A stretch of DNA of 64,000 bases from CAJQPP01 sp963793465 (GTDB lineage: Bacteria > Planctomycetota > Planctomycetia > Pirellulales > Pirellulaceae): contig CAWCAJ010000006.1 of NCBI GenBank assembly GCA_963793465.1, positions 124,001 to 188,000 of the forward strand, given 5' to 3'. Each line of letters opens with the position of its first letter. Positions within the stretch are counted from its first letter, which is position 1. A program made the position numbers and the translations under genes. Positions 45,769 through 54,282 of the stretch are shown piece by piece. The notes under the pieces were generated by a model, which had not been told where the DNA came from, searched no databases, and saw only the letters and a list, made by a program, of their open reading frames with translations.

Positions 45769-47847
45769 GTGGATTTTTTCACCAGCCAGGAACTTGCCCG
45801 GCGTAATACCCGCCGGTTGATCGTCTACTTCGTGCTGGCTGTCATCAGCATGATCGTGGCCATCTACCTGTTGGTCATGTTTGCCTTTGGATTCACTCAG
45901 GTTTCCGGTAACGTCAGCCGCCCCGGCCCCGCGGCTCTGATGTACCTGGATCCCCTGATGCTGGGCGGCGTTTCACTGGCAGTCAGTTCCATCGTGGGCG
46001 CGGGAAGTCTCTATAAGGTCGCTTCGCTACGCAGTGGGGGCGGTGAAAGCGTGGCCGCCATGTTGGGGGGACGGCGTCTGCCCCCGAATTCACAGGAACC
46101 GCTGGAACGCCGGATCCTGAACGTCGTGGAAGAGATGGCATTGGCTGCCGGAACGCCCGTGCCCCCGGTTTATATTCTTGACCAAGAGCCGGGCATCAAT
46201 GCTTTTGCCGCTGGCTATACGATCGACGACGCCGTCATTGGCATCAACCGCGGTACGATTGAGCAATTGTCGCGAGACGAATTGCAAGGTGTGATCGCCC
46301 ATGAATTCAGCCACATCCTGAATGGCGATATGCGGATGAGTCTGCGGATAATCGGCGTGTTGCACGGCATCCAGTTGCTGGCCCTGATTGGGTATTACGT
46401 CCTGCGGGGCAGCGCCCACGGAGGACGTCGCAGCGGTAACGACAAAGGCGGAGGAGCCATTCTGTTGGTGGCCCTGGGTTTGGTGGCGATCGGCTGGATT
46501 GGACTGTTCTTTGCCCGTGTGATCAAGGCATCCGTATCAAGACAACGCGAGTATTTGGCTGATGCCTCGGCTGTTCAATTCACACGCAACCCGGAGGGCA
46601 TTGCCGGAGCCCTGAAGATGATTGGGGCCAGTTCCGCCGGTTCCGTTATCAACTCGCCGGCCGCGGAAGAAGCCAGCCACATGTTTTTTGGCTCCATGTT
46701 TGGCCATGCCAACCGGATCTTTGCCACCCATCCACCGCTGGACGAACGCATTCGTCGAGTCGACCCCCGCTTCGATGGCGATTTTGCGGCGTTCGGCAGA
46801 TTGCGTGCGGAGCAACGACAACGTCGTGAATCCGCTCGTCGCAAACAGGAACAGGCCAGGCACCGCATCGGCTTTCCCGCCGGTCGCAACATGCCCGGTC
46901 TGCCCGGCATGATGGGCGAACAGTTTCCCGTGGACCCGTTGCTGCTGGTGGCGGGGATCGGTTTGCCAGATGACGACGACGTCGAATATTCCGAACTGAT
47001 CGTGAACCAGATCCCCCCCACACTGGTTGCCGCCGCACGCGATGTGTTCAGCGCTCGGTGCGTGGTGCTGGCCTCGTTGATGAACAGCCAATCCGATGTG
47101 CGAGACGCCCAATTACATGCCGTGGCCAGCGGCGAAGGACAGGCCACGATTGACGAAACCATTCGCCTGCTGCCGCTGATCGAGGAGCTGCAGGAACGTT
47201 ACCGCCTGCCCTTGTTCGAGATTCTGCAGGGCACCTTAACCGCCATGTCCCCCAAACAGTACCAGTCCTTTCGAGGAACCGTGGACCGCCTGGTGGCAGC
47301 CGACCAGAAAGTTGACTTGTTTGAATTCTTTCTTCGTCACCACCTGCTGGTACACCTGGACCGCTGCTTCGGCCTGCGACACCCGCCCGAGGTCAAATAC
47401 CGAGCCATCAGTCCCCTGCAAGTGGATATTTGTCGATTGTTGGGTATTCTGGTTCGCGTCGGACACAGCGAGGCGACCCTGGCCAAAGCGGCTTATGCTG
47501 CAGCGATCGATTCACTGGGAAAACCCTGGCACGACCAAACGCAATACCTCAACGAAGGTTTCGATTACCAAACGCTGGAATTCTCGATTCAGCGTTTAAA
47601 TGAAGCTTCTCCCAAGATCAAGAAACGCGTACTGACGGCGATGGCCATTGCCATTACTTTTGACAAGCAGGTCACCGTTCAGGAAGCTGAGCTGTTTCGG
47701 GCCATGTCAGAGTCGCTCGATTGCCCAGTTCCTCCAGTTGTTGCCAGCATCAACCGGACCGATGTCGAAGTCAGCTCAGCGAGCGCAGGCATCGCCGGTC
47801 AGGTTTCCTTTTTCTGCCTGTTTGTGGCGGCATTTGGTCGAATATAA
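45769..47847 (+). CDS. HtpX-like M48 peptidase with long C-terminal extension
   Basis: 692 residues; HtpX proteins are near 290. Two helices at the N-terminus, then the zinc site HEFSH (residues 178-182) and the third ligand Glu261 in REYLADASAVQF define an M48 metalloprotease facing the cytoplasm, with two more helices (about 205-250). After residue 340 a 350-residue region follows: an Arg/Gln-rich coil, then helical segments (AARDVFSARCVVLASLMNSQ, QATIDETIRLLPLIEELQE) I cannot assign, ending in a hydrophobic stretch. The start is GTG at 45769 (VDFFTSQELARRN). It probably degrades damaged membrane proteins with LemA nearby. Confidence 0.85.
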   Translation: MDFFTSQELARRNTRRLIVYFVLAVISMIVAIYLLVMFAFGFTQVSGNVSRPGPAALMYLDPLMLGGVSLAVSSIVGAGSLYKVASLRSGGGESVAAMLGGRRLPPNSQEPLERRILNVVEEMALAAGTPVPPVYILDQEPGINAFAAGYTIDDAVIGINRGTIEQLSRDELQGVIAHEFSHILNGDMRMSLRIIGVLHGIQLLALIGYYVLRGSAHGGRRSGNDKGGGAILLVALGLVAIGWIGLFFARVIKASVSRQREYLADASAVQFTRNPEGIAGALKMIGASSAGSVINSPAAEEASHMFFGSMFGHANRIFATHPPLDERIRRVDPRFDGDFAAFGRLRAEQRQRRESARRKQEQARHRIGFPAGRNMPGLPGMMGEQFPVDPLLLVAGIGLPDDDDVEYSELIVNQIPPTLVAAARDVFSARCVVLASLMNSQSDVRDAQLHAVASGEGQATIDETIRLLPLIEELQERYRLPLFEILQGTLTAMSPKQYQSFRGTVDRLVAADQKVDLFEFFLRHHLLVHLDRCFGLRHPPEVKYRAISPLQVDICRLLGILVRVGHSEATLAKAAYAAAIDSLGKPWHDQTQYLNEGFDYQTLEFSIQRLNEASPKIKKRVLTAMAIAITFDKQVTVQEAELFRAMSESLDCPVPPVVASINRTDVEVSSASAGIAGQVSFFCLFVAAFGRI

Positions 47848-48009
47848 GTGAAGGCCGTACATCGCGCCGCCATGGGATGAGCGCGGCCGGCCATTCCTGC
47901 CCCACCCGCATCGGGTCTGGCCGGCATGCCTGCCATCGGCTGTGATGGCGACTGGCGGCTCGGACTCGTGATGCCCGCTACCTCCCGACCTTTGCAAGGA
48001 AGCAAGGAC

Positions 48010-51000
48010 ATGACGAACAAACGGCGCCGTCGCGGTAAACAGGAGGAATCCGCCGCAGCGCGGTCTGCAACGGAACGGGTTCCTACCCCGCGTCGGCGGT
48101 CCACACAAAGACGCTGGCCATGGAAGCTGGTAATCGCCCTGGTCCTGTTGGGTGTTTTCGTTTTTTGCTTGCCTTCGCTGGTCGTCCGCACACCGCTGAA
48201 ACAGGTATTGATCGATCGCTTGTTGGCTGGATTTGGTGGTCGGGTGACCATCCAGGAAATTTCCTGTGGCTGGATCACGAATATTGAGCTGCGTGGAATC
48301 GAAGCCACAGACCATCAGGGCCAGCCCCTGTTCCAGGTGAGCGAGGTCAAACTGCAAAAGTCATTGACTTCCTTACTGGGAGTTACCGATCTGGGAACCA
48401 TTGAAATCAAGGAGCCCAGCGTCCAATTCCATATGCGTCCTCAAGGCAGCAATCTGGAAGATGCGCTGGCTAACCTGTTTGCCGGAGAAGAGAGTTCCGA
48501 GCCGGCGGTGGGCATGCGATTTGTGATTGCGGACGGCAGCATCCAAATGACGGACCAGACCTCCAGCCAAAGTTTCGCGGTTGAGAGTCTCCAGGGACTG
48601 GTCGAGGCGTTTCAGCCGGATGAGGCACCTTTGAAGATCTCCGTCGCGGGCAGGGCGATCCATGAGTCGGTAGCGACACCCGGCTCCTTTGAGGCCAAGC
48701 TGGTGTTCGACGCCGGCAAGACGCAACTGGAGTTTCAGAATGGGCTGGTGGAATTGACCACGGAAGCCTTTCCACTGCAGGCGGCTGCACCGCTGCTGAC
48801 ACGGTTTGTGGAACCCGTCTCGCTGGCCGGGATGCTAAGCGGATCGCTGCAGGCAGTCTGGTCCCAGTTTGGAGACGCCATTCAAGTTCAAATGGAGCCT
48901 CTGCAGTTGACCGATCTGGATATCACCGCGGCCCGCTTTATGGGCACTGACCAGATTCGACTGAAAAACGCCCTGGCCAAGGGCAAACTGACCATCACGC
49001 CGCTTGCCATCGAAGCGGATCGGTTCGTATGTCAAACCGATATTGGGTCGCTAAACGCCAACGGGGAAATGAACTGGGAACAGATCGCCGCCGTCGCCGG
49101 AGCCCAGATTCCGGCCAATAACTTCCAGGCGGAGGGCACCATCCAATTGGGCCCCCTGGTTCATATGTTGCCCGAGACCATCCCCTTACAGGCTGGCTTG
49201 CAGATTCAATCTGGTACCCTGCAATTCCACGCCAACAGTCGCGTGGAAGGTACCGACCGTCGTCTGGTGGTGAACCTGGAGAGCACCGGTCTGACGGCCC
49301 TGCGAGACGGCCAAGTGTTGAACTGGGACAAGCCGGCCCGCATCGTGGCCGCCGTTCGGCAAACCCGGGACAACCTGTTGTACATCGAGTCACTCGATTG
49401 CCGCACCAACTTTCTGACGCTCACGGGATCGGCCAACACCGTTCACGGCGAGTTTCGTGTGCAGGGCGATCTGCAATCGGCCCTGACTGAAGTTCGCCAA
49501 TTTGTCGATCTGCAGGGAATGCAGTTGGAAGGGAAGATCAACGGCGAATTCGCCTGGCAATTTGATGGCAGCCCCGCGGATGCCCTGAGCAGCCGCCCTG
49601 TGCGGGCGGGCGGCCGATTTCACATTGACCGACCCCTGGTGGACCTGCCCGGCAAAGCGGCCTGGTCACAGCCGGAGTTGAATGTGCTGGTGCAATTGGC
49701 AGGTCAACGCACGCCGGACCCAGCCACAGCGGGTCACACGTTGCGTTTGGATTCCGGCAAACTGGAGTTGGGAAATGCCGGGCAACGCCTGGAAGCCAAT
49801 TTGGTGGAACCGGTCATCGATCCGGGTTTGCATGCCGCCTGGAAGTTGGACTGCCAGGTGGGGGGCGATTTACAGACATGGCTTTCGCAGTTGGCTTCCG
49901 TAACGGCGGTTTCCGTGGCGGCGAGTGGCGATATCGCGGCCGACGGTACGATTACGTTGCAGCCTCTGAAGCAATTAACCGTGCATCAACTCAACTACGA
50001 GCTGTCGAATTTCAATTATCGGGGACCGGGCTGGCAATGGAATGAGCCGCAATTGGGAGGCCAGGCACAATTCCACTACGCCTGGGACCGTGGACGCTGG
50101 GAGGTCATCGATGCCACCTGCGCTGCTTCTGCTTTCTCGGCGCGGGCCCAGAATGTCGTTTTCGATCCGCAGGACATTCAACGGCCACTCACTGGTCAAC
50201 TCGCGTTTGCAGCCGATGTCAACCGTTGCCTGGCCACGCTCGGATCCCGCTCCGATCCCCAGGCCGTGCAATGGTTTGGAAGAGCGGAAGGCAGCCTGAT
50301 GCTGGAGGCCTCCCGCGAGACCATGGGTGGCCAAATCAATGTCAAACTGAATGACCTGATTGCGGCCCGCTATCAACCACCCCAGGCGGGTGTGCAGAAT
50401 GTCTCCAGTGGAGCTGGCCGTTGGAGTCGACTGCTGGAGGAAAAAGAAGTTGACCTGCAATCCACGTTGCAACTGAGCCGCGACCTCAATTCCATTAGCT
50501 TTCAGCAGACGAAACTGACGGCGGCCGCCGCAGAGTTGATTGCCAGTGGCACCGTTGGCGACTTGACCGGTTCACTACAGACCGACATCCAGGGGAGCTG
50601 GAATCCCAACTGGCCCCGACTGAAACCGCTGGCGGATGCCTGGCTTTCGGGTTTGGCCAATCTGGATGGTGTCGGCGGTGGCCAATTCCGGGTGCAGGGA
50701 CCGGTGTTTCATGCCCAGACGGGTCAGCCCGGGCAACCCTGGCTGAACCCCGGGTTGCAAGTGGCGACTTTCGGAACCTGGCAATCCGGACAGGCCTTGG
50801 GTTTGCCGATCGGTGGCGGCAAGTTTGACTTGCAATTAACCGAGAATGTGGCCGGCATCAACACCGGTGTCGTTCCCTTTAGTGGCGGTTCGTTGCAATT
50901 GCGACCGCAGTTGGATTTACGATCCGACATTATGATATTGCGTCTACCTCCCGGTATGGTTCTGGACCAGGTTGAATTGACACCCGAAGTGTGCCGCAGC

Positions 51001-51666
51001 TGGCTGAAATTCGTGGCACCGGCAATTGCCGGTGCCACGACCGCCAAAGGACGTATTAGTCTGGCCACCTCGCAGGTGCAAATTCCCCTTGGTCAATGGG
51101 ATGCCGCGTCAGCCAACGGGGTGGTTACCGTGCACCAGGCCAGCGTCGGACCCGGACCCCTCGGGCAACAACTGTTTGGGATGATCAGTCAGGTGAAAGC
51201 CCTTGCCCAGGGCAGCCCTTTTCAGGCCCTGCCCGCAGCCAAGGCCGAGGCGCAATGGCTAACGCTGGCCCCCAAAGAAATCCCTTTTGCGGTCCAGAAT
51301 GGCCGAGTATTTCATCAGGGAATGGAGTTCCAGGTAGAGGGTGTCACCATTCGTACCTCCGGTAGCGTGGGATTGGATCAATCCATGGATCTGGTTGCCG
51401 AGATTCCCATCCTGCCTGCCTGGCTGGGTCAGGGTCCCTTGACCAAGGGTTTGCAAGGGCAGACCTTGCGGATCCCCATCCGCGGCACGGTTCAAAAACC
51501 CAATGTCGATGCCCACCTGTTTCAAAACATGTCCCAGAAGCTGTTTCGCCAGGCCGCCGGTTCAACCATCAACAACGAGATGCAGGGTTTGCTGAATAAG
51601 GGCAACCAGCAACTGGAAGAAGAATTCAAGAAAGGCCTGAAAGGACTGTTCGGTCCTGGCAAATAG
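48010..51666 (+). CDS. AsmA/TamB-like giant envelope protein
   Basis: 1,218 residues. A basic N-terminus and one membrane helix (about residues 39-60, LVIALVLLGVFVFCLPSLVV) are followed by a VTIQEISCGWITNIELRGIE start and more than 1,000 residues of repetitive beta structure typical of AsmA-like proteins. These form long hydrophobic grooves that bridge inner and outer membranes and carry lipids. The ATG at 48010 is preferred to the upstream in-frame ATG, because AAGGA lies nine bases before it and the preceding 28 codons look noncoding. The tail ends KKGLKGLFGPGK. Confidence 0.75.
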   Translation: MTNKRRRRGKQEESAAARSATERVPTPRRRSTQRRWPWKLVIALVLLGVFVFCLPSLVVRTPLKQVLIDRLLAGFGGRVTIQEISCGWITNIELRGIEATDHQGQPLFQVSEVKLQKSLTSLLGVTDLGTIEIKEPSVQFHMRPQGSNLEDALANLFAGEESSEPAVGMRFVIADGSIQMTDQTSSQSFAVESLQGLVEAFQPDEAPLKISVAGRAIHESVATPGSFEAKLVFDAGKTQLEFQNGLVELTTEAFPLQAAAPLLTRFVEPVSLAGMLSGSLQAVWSQFGDAIQVQMEPLQLTDLDITAARFMGTDQIRLKNALAKGKLTITPLAIEADRFVCQTDIGSLNANGEMNWEQIAAVAGAQIPANNFQAEGTIQLGPLVHMLPETIPLQAGLQIQSGTLQFHANSRVEGTDRRLVVNLESTGLTALRDGQVLNWDKPARIVAAVRQTRDNLLYIESLDCRTNFLTLTGSANTVHGEFRVQGDLQSALTEVRQFVDLQGMQLEGKINGEFAWQFDGSPADALSSRPVRAGGRFHIDRPLVDLPGKAAWSQPELNVLVQLAGQRTPDPATAGHTLRLDSGKLELGNAGQRLEANLVEPVIDPGLHAAWKLDCQVGGDLQTWLSQLASVTAVSVAASGDIAADGTITLQPLKQLTVHQLNYELSNFNYRGPGWQWNEPQLGGQAQFHYAWDRGRWEVIDATCAASAFSARAQNVVFDPQDIQRPLTGQLAFAADVNRCLATLGSRSDPQAVQWFGRAEGSLMLEASRETMGGQINVKLNDLIAARYQPPQAGVQNVSSGAGRWSRLLEEKEVDLQSTLQLSRDLNSISFQQTKLTAAAAELIASGTVGDLTGSLQTDIQGSWNPNWPRLKPLADAWLSGLANLDGVGGGQFRVQGPVFHAQTGQPGQPWLNPGLQVATFGTWQSGQALGLPIGGGKFDLQLTENVAGINTGVVPFSGGSLQLRPQLDLRSDIMILRLPPGMVLDQVELTPEVCRSWLKFVAPAIAGATTAKGRISLATSQVQIPLGQWDAASANGVVTVHQASVGPGPLGQQLFGMISQVKALAQGSPFQALPAAKAEAQWLTLAPKEIPFAVQNGRVFHQGMEFQVEGVTIRTSGSVGLDQSMDLVAEIPILPAWLGQGPLTKGLQGQTLRIPIRGTVQKPNVDAHLFQNMSQKLFRQAAGSTINNEMQGLLNKGNQQLEEEFKKGLKGLFGPGK

Positions 51667-51727
51667 CACGATTTTGATCCCCCCGGGCAGCCTGTCAGGC
51701 ACGCGGATGCAATTCAAGAGTTGCGCA

Positions 51728-51753
51728 CAAAAACAGCCGGTGCATCACCGGCT
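51728..51753 (-). terminator. Rho-independent terminator of the leftward secreted-protein gene
   Basis: AGCCGGTG (51735-51742) pairs with CACCGGCT (51746-51753) around a three-base loop; on the minus strand the stem is followed by GTTTTTGTG. It lies 25 bases after the stop at 51778, and also between convergent genes. Confidence 0.75.
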
Positions 51754-51777
51754 GAGACGCAGAACATCCACAGGGAA

Positions 51778-52227
51778 TTAACCGTCAGACTTTTCGTCCT
51801 TCTTGATCCGATTGAAGATCATGGAAGTGCGTTCATCCAACTTGACTTCAAACATATCGGCACCCTTCAACGTGAACTCCACGTCACGGGGTTCTGATTG
51901 CAGGGGCACGGTTACCTTGAACTTGATCCACTTCTTTTCTTCATTGGAATCTTCAATCGTGTAATCGGTTTTTGTTTCCTGGCCCATCGCGAACATGATC
52001 ATGTTCTCGGTGGTGATTTCCATTTTCATGTCGCCCATTATCTGCTTGGCCATTTCGATCTGTTCATCGGGCACACCCGATTCCGTCATCAGCTTGGCTG
52101 TTTTGTCACTGTCGCATTGCCATTTGCCCTGCAGTGCCTGTTTCCAATCCTTTTCCTGGGCAAGGCTGACGGATGCCAACAGGCAAAGCACCAGGGTCAG
52201 GGAAAGGGACGTCATACTTCGAATCAT
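51778..52227 (-). CDS. Small secreted protein, lipocalin-like in character
   Basis: 149 residues. Signal peptide MIRSMTSLSLTLVLCLLASV ends at SLAQ. The mature part starts WKQALQGKWQCDSDKTAKL, in the style of planctomycete TIGR03067-type or lipocalin-like secreted domains (GKW opening, then alternating strands), and ends in a Lys/Asp-rich tail. I would not name a function. The ATG at 52227 has GGAG upstream and begins the signal peptide; the earlier in-frame start lacks both. The strong terminator downstream makes this a one-gene unit. Confidence 0.65.
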   Translation of the reverse strand: MIRSMTSLSLTLVLCLLASVSLAQEKDWKQALQGKWQCDSDKTAKLMTESGVPDEQIEMAKQIMGDMKMEITTENMIMFAMGQETKTDYTIEDSNEEKKWIKFKVTVPLQSEPRDVEFTLKGADMFEVKLDERTSMIFNRIKKDEKSDG

Positions 52228-52643
52228 GGGATCTCCATTTTGCGAGATGGGTAGTTGATTGATTGCGGGTTCGAATTCGAACCGACCCACGTTTCAATTC
52301 ATCGAGAAGTGGACCCGAAGACAGATCGGGTCCTGATATCAAACGCCAGTCCCAGGGACCGCGTGTTTCTTATGGGTGTCGCACCCTAACATTCAGGTGG
52401 TTGGGAAAAAGAGGAAGAGGATGGCAATGCCCCTCGCATCGAATCGCTCGAGGTCACAGAGTAGCCGACGGGGGGCCTGCCGGCAAACAGGTTCCGCCGG
52501 AAACCGGTCTGGTTTCCCATAAAAACCCGATGGGCTGACTACGCAATGGGCAGACAAATCGTTCGGTTTGCGGATAATGGAGGCAGTCGCCGGGGTCCAG
52601 GAAAGCCACCCTTGTCTGTCACGCCATTCAACACGAATGAGTT
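52228..52643. other. Intergenic region with a 16-base perfect palindrome
   Basis: 416 bases between divergent genes with no supportable gene. GGTTCGAATTCGAACC (52268-52283) is a perfect palindrome about 40 bases upstream of the leftward gene start, in a position suited to an operator or regulator-binding site. Elsewhere nothing is evident. Confidence 0.5.
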
Positions 52644-53399
52644 ATGGAAATTCACCTGCTGGGTACCGCCGGTTACCACCCCAATGAAGACAGGCATACC
52701 GCCTGCATGATGGTGCCCCAAGCCGGGCTTGTCCTGGACGCAGGCACCGGGTTCTTTCGAGTGCGCGATTTGATACAGACTCGGGAGTTGCACATTTTTC
52801 TCAGTCACTGCCATCTGGACCATTGCCTGGGCTTGTCGTTCTACATTGACGTTTTGCATGAGAAAGGCGTCGAGCAGGTATTTGCCTATGGTCAGGCCGA
52901 AAAACTGCAGGCGATCCAGCAGCACCTGTTCTCGGAACACCTGTTTCCCTTGCGGCCCGCGTTTCACTGGGTGCCCCTGGATCCGCTGCAGGGGGACGCG
53001 GGAATCGAAGTTCCCTGCCAGGGAAATTTGACCTGGTGCTCCTTGCAACATCCGGGGGGCAGTCTGGGGTTCCGTGTCGATTGGCCGGAATCCAGTCTGG
53101 CTTACATCACCGACACGACAGCGGTCGATCAGGCGGATTACCTGAAGCTGATTCAGGGCGTTGATTTACTGATTCATGAATGCCACTTTGCGGACGGTCA
53201 GGAAGCCATGGCCCGCAAGACCGGCCACAGCTGCCTGACGCCCGTAGCTCGCCTATGTCAAGCGGCCTCGGTGGGGCGTTGCCTGATTGTGCACTTGAAT
53301 CCTCTACCCGAAGGTGATGTCTCAGGGGACTTGGCTACCGTTCAGTCCATCTTTCAGAACATCACCATCGGCGAGGACAAGATGGTCGTGTCTTTCTGA
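52644..53399 (+). CDS. MBL-fold metallo-hydrolase (RNase Z-like subgroup)
   Basis: 251 residues, no signal peptide. The metal motif is LSHCHLDHCLGL, with later ligands in YITDTTAVDQ, HECHF and VHLNP. The opening MEIHLLGTAGYHPNEDRHT is close to the RNase Z/phosphodiesterase branch of the fold. It may process RNA or cleave a phosphodiester; lacking the RNase Z flexible arm, no specific role is claimed. It converges with the glutathione peroxidase gene, 28 bases apart. Confidence 0.85.
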   Translation: MEIHLLGTAGYHPNEDRHTACMMVPQAGLVLDAGTGFFRVRDLIQTRELHIFLSHCHLDHCLGLSFYIDVLHEKGVEQVFAYGQAEKLQAIQQHLFSEHLFPLRPAFHWVPLDPLQGDAGIEVPCQGNLTWCSLQHPGGSLGFRVDWPESSLAYITDTTAVDQADYLKLIQGVDLLIHECHFADGQEAMARKTGHSCLTPVARLCQAASVGRCLIVHLNPLPEGDVSGDLATVQSIFQNITIGEDKMVVSF

Positions 53400-53427
53400 T
53401 GACCCGCGCGGGATCAAGACCGTCCAT

Positions 53428-54012
53428 CTATTGGTTGTCGAGCGCTTTTTCGACGGCCGCGACAAATTCTTCGCTCATCGGATCCGTGCGTGATCCGAAC
53501 CGGGCAATCACGTTGCCCTGACGATCGAGCAGGAATTTTTCGAAATTCCAACCGACTTTTCCGGCACCTTTGGGCTGCAAATCGAGACTGGTCAGGTGCT
53601 TGTAAAAGGCGTTCGCATCATCCCCGTTAACGTCGATCTTCGAGAACATGTCGAAGTCCACGCCGTACTTGTCGCTGCAAAAAGTGAGGATTTCCTCATC
53701 GCTGCCGGGTTCCTGGCCGCCGAACTGATTGCAGGGAAAGCCCAGGACGGCCAGACCGCGATCGGCATACTTTTCATGCAACGCCTGCAGTGTTTTATAT
53801 TGCGGTGTCATGCCGCACTTGCTGGCCACGTTGACCACCACGATGACCTTGTCCCGATAGTCGGACAAGGGCTTTTCCTTTCCATCAATGGTTTTCAGCG
53901 TAAAGTTCAGGGCGGTCGGAACTTCTTCCTGTGGGGTGCTGGGTTCCTGGGCGACGGCCGCGGGTGCAACCATTGCCAGGGAGGCAATCGTCAAGGCAAC
54001 AAACGTTTTCAT
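53428..54012 (-). CDS. Secreted glutathione peroxidase-family protein
   Basis: 194 residues with a signal peptide (about residues 1-21). The peroxidatic Cys is in VVNVASKCGMTPQY; the resolving Cys-containing GFPCNQFGGQEPGS and the catalytic WNFEKFL follow. It reduces peroxides using thioredoxin or glutathione in the envelope. The leftward gene after this one in the same strand (GCS2-CBS) lies 270 bases upstream and is probably separate. Confidence 0.92.
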   Translation of the reverse strand: MKTFVALTIASLAMVAPAAVAQEPSTPQEEVPTALNFTLKTIDGKEKPLSDYRDKVIVVVNVASKCGMTPQYKTLQALHEKYADRGLAVLGFPCNQFGGQEPGSDEEILTFCSDKYGVDFDMFSKIDVNGDDANAFYKHLTSLDLQPKGAGKVGWNFEKFLLDRQGNVIARFGSRTDPMSEEFVAAVEKALDNQ

Positions 54013-54233
54013 GGGGGACTCCAGGTGGGGTTAAGGGATCGGCGACTCAGTATGGGGCAATCACCACAGGCCTTCAACGGGAAATTGCTGGAAGCCGGGC
54101 GGCGTCAGAAATGGTCGTGACCGCCTCGGCTTCAGCGTGAGCCATCCCACCAAGACCGCAGAGTCATGCGGCGGTTAACGGACTTGTCATCTCGTGCCGT
54201 GGGTCCGTGACAGGAGGGGGCAGCCGCAGCTGG

Positions 54234-54265
54234 CCCCTTTGTGGAATCGCCCCTTTGTGGAATCG
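54234..54265. repeat. Perfect 16-bp tandem duplication
   Basis: CCCCTTTGTGGAATCG occurs twice without a gap, just before the stop of the GCS2-CBS gene. The CCCCTTT core recalls the REP-like unit of the RAYT locus but the match is short. Confidence 0.85.
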
Positions 54266-54282
54266 AAGTCGCGGGACTGGCC

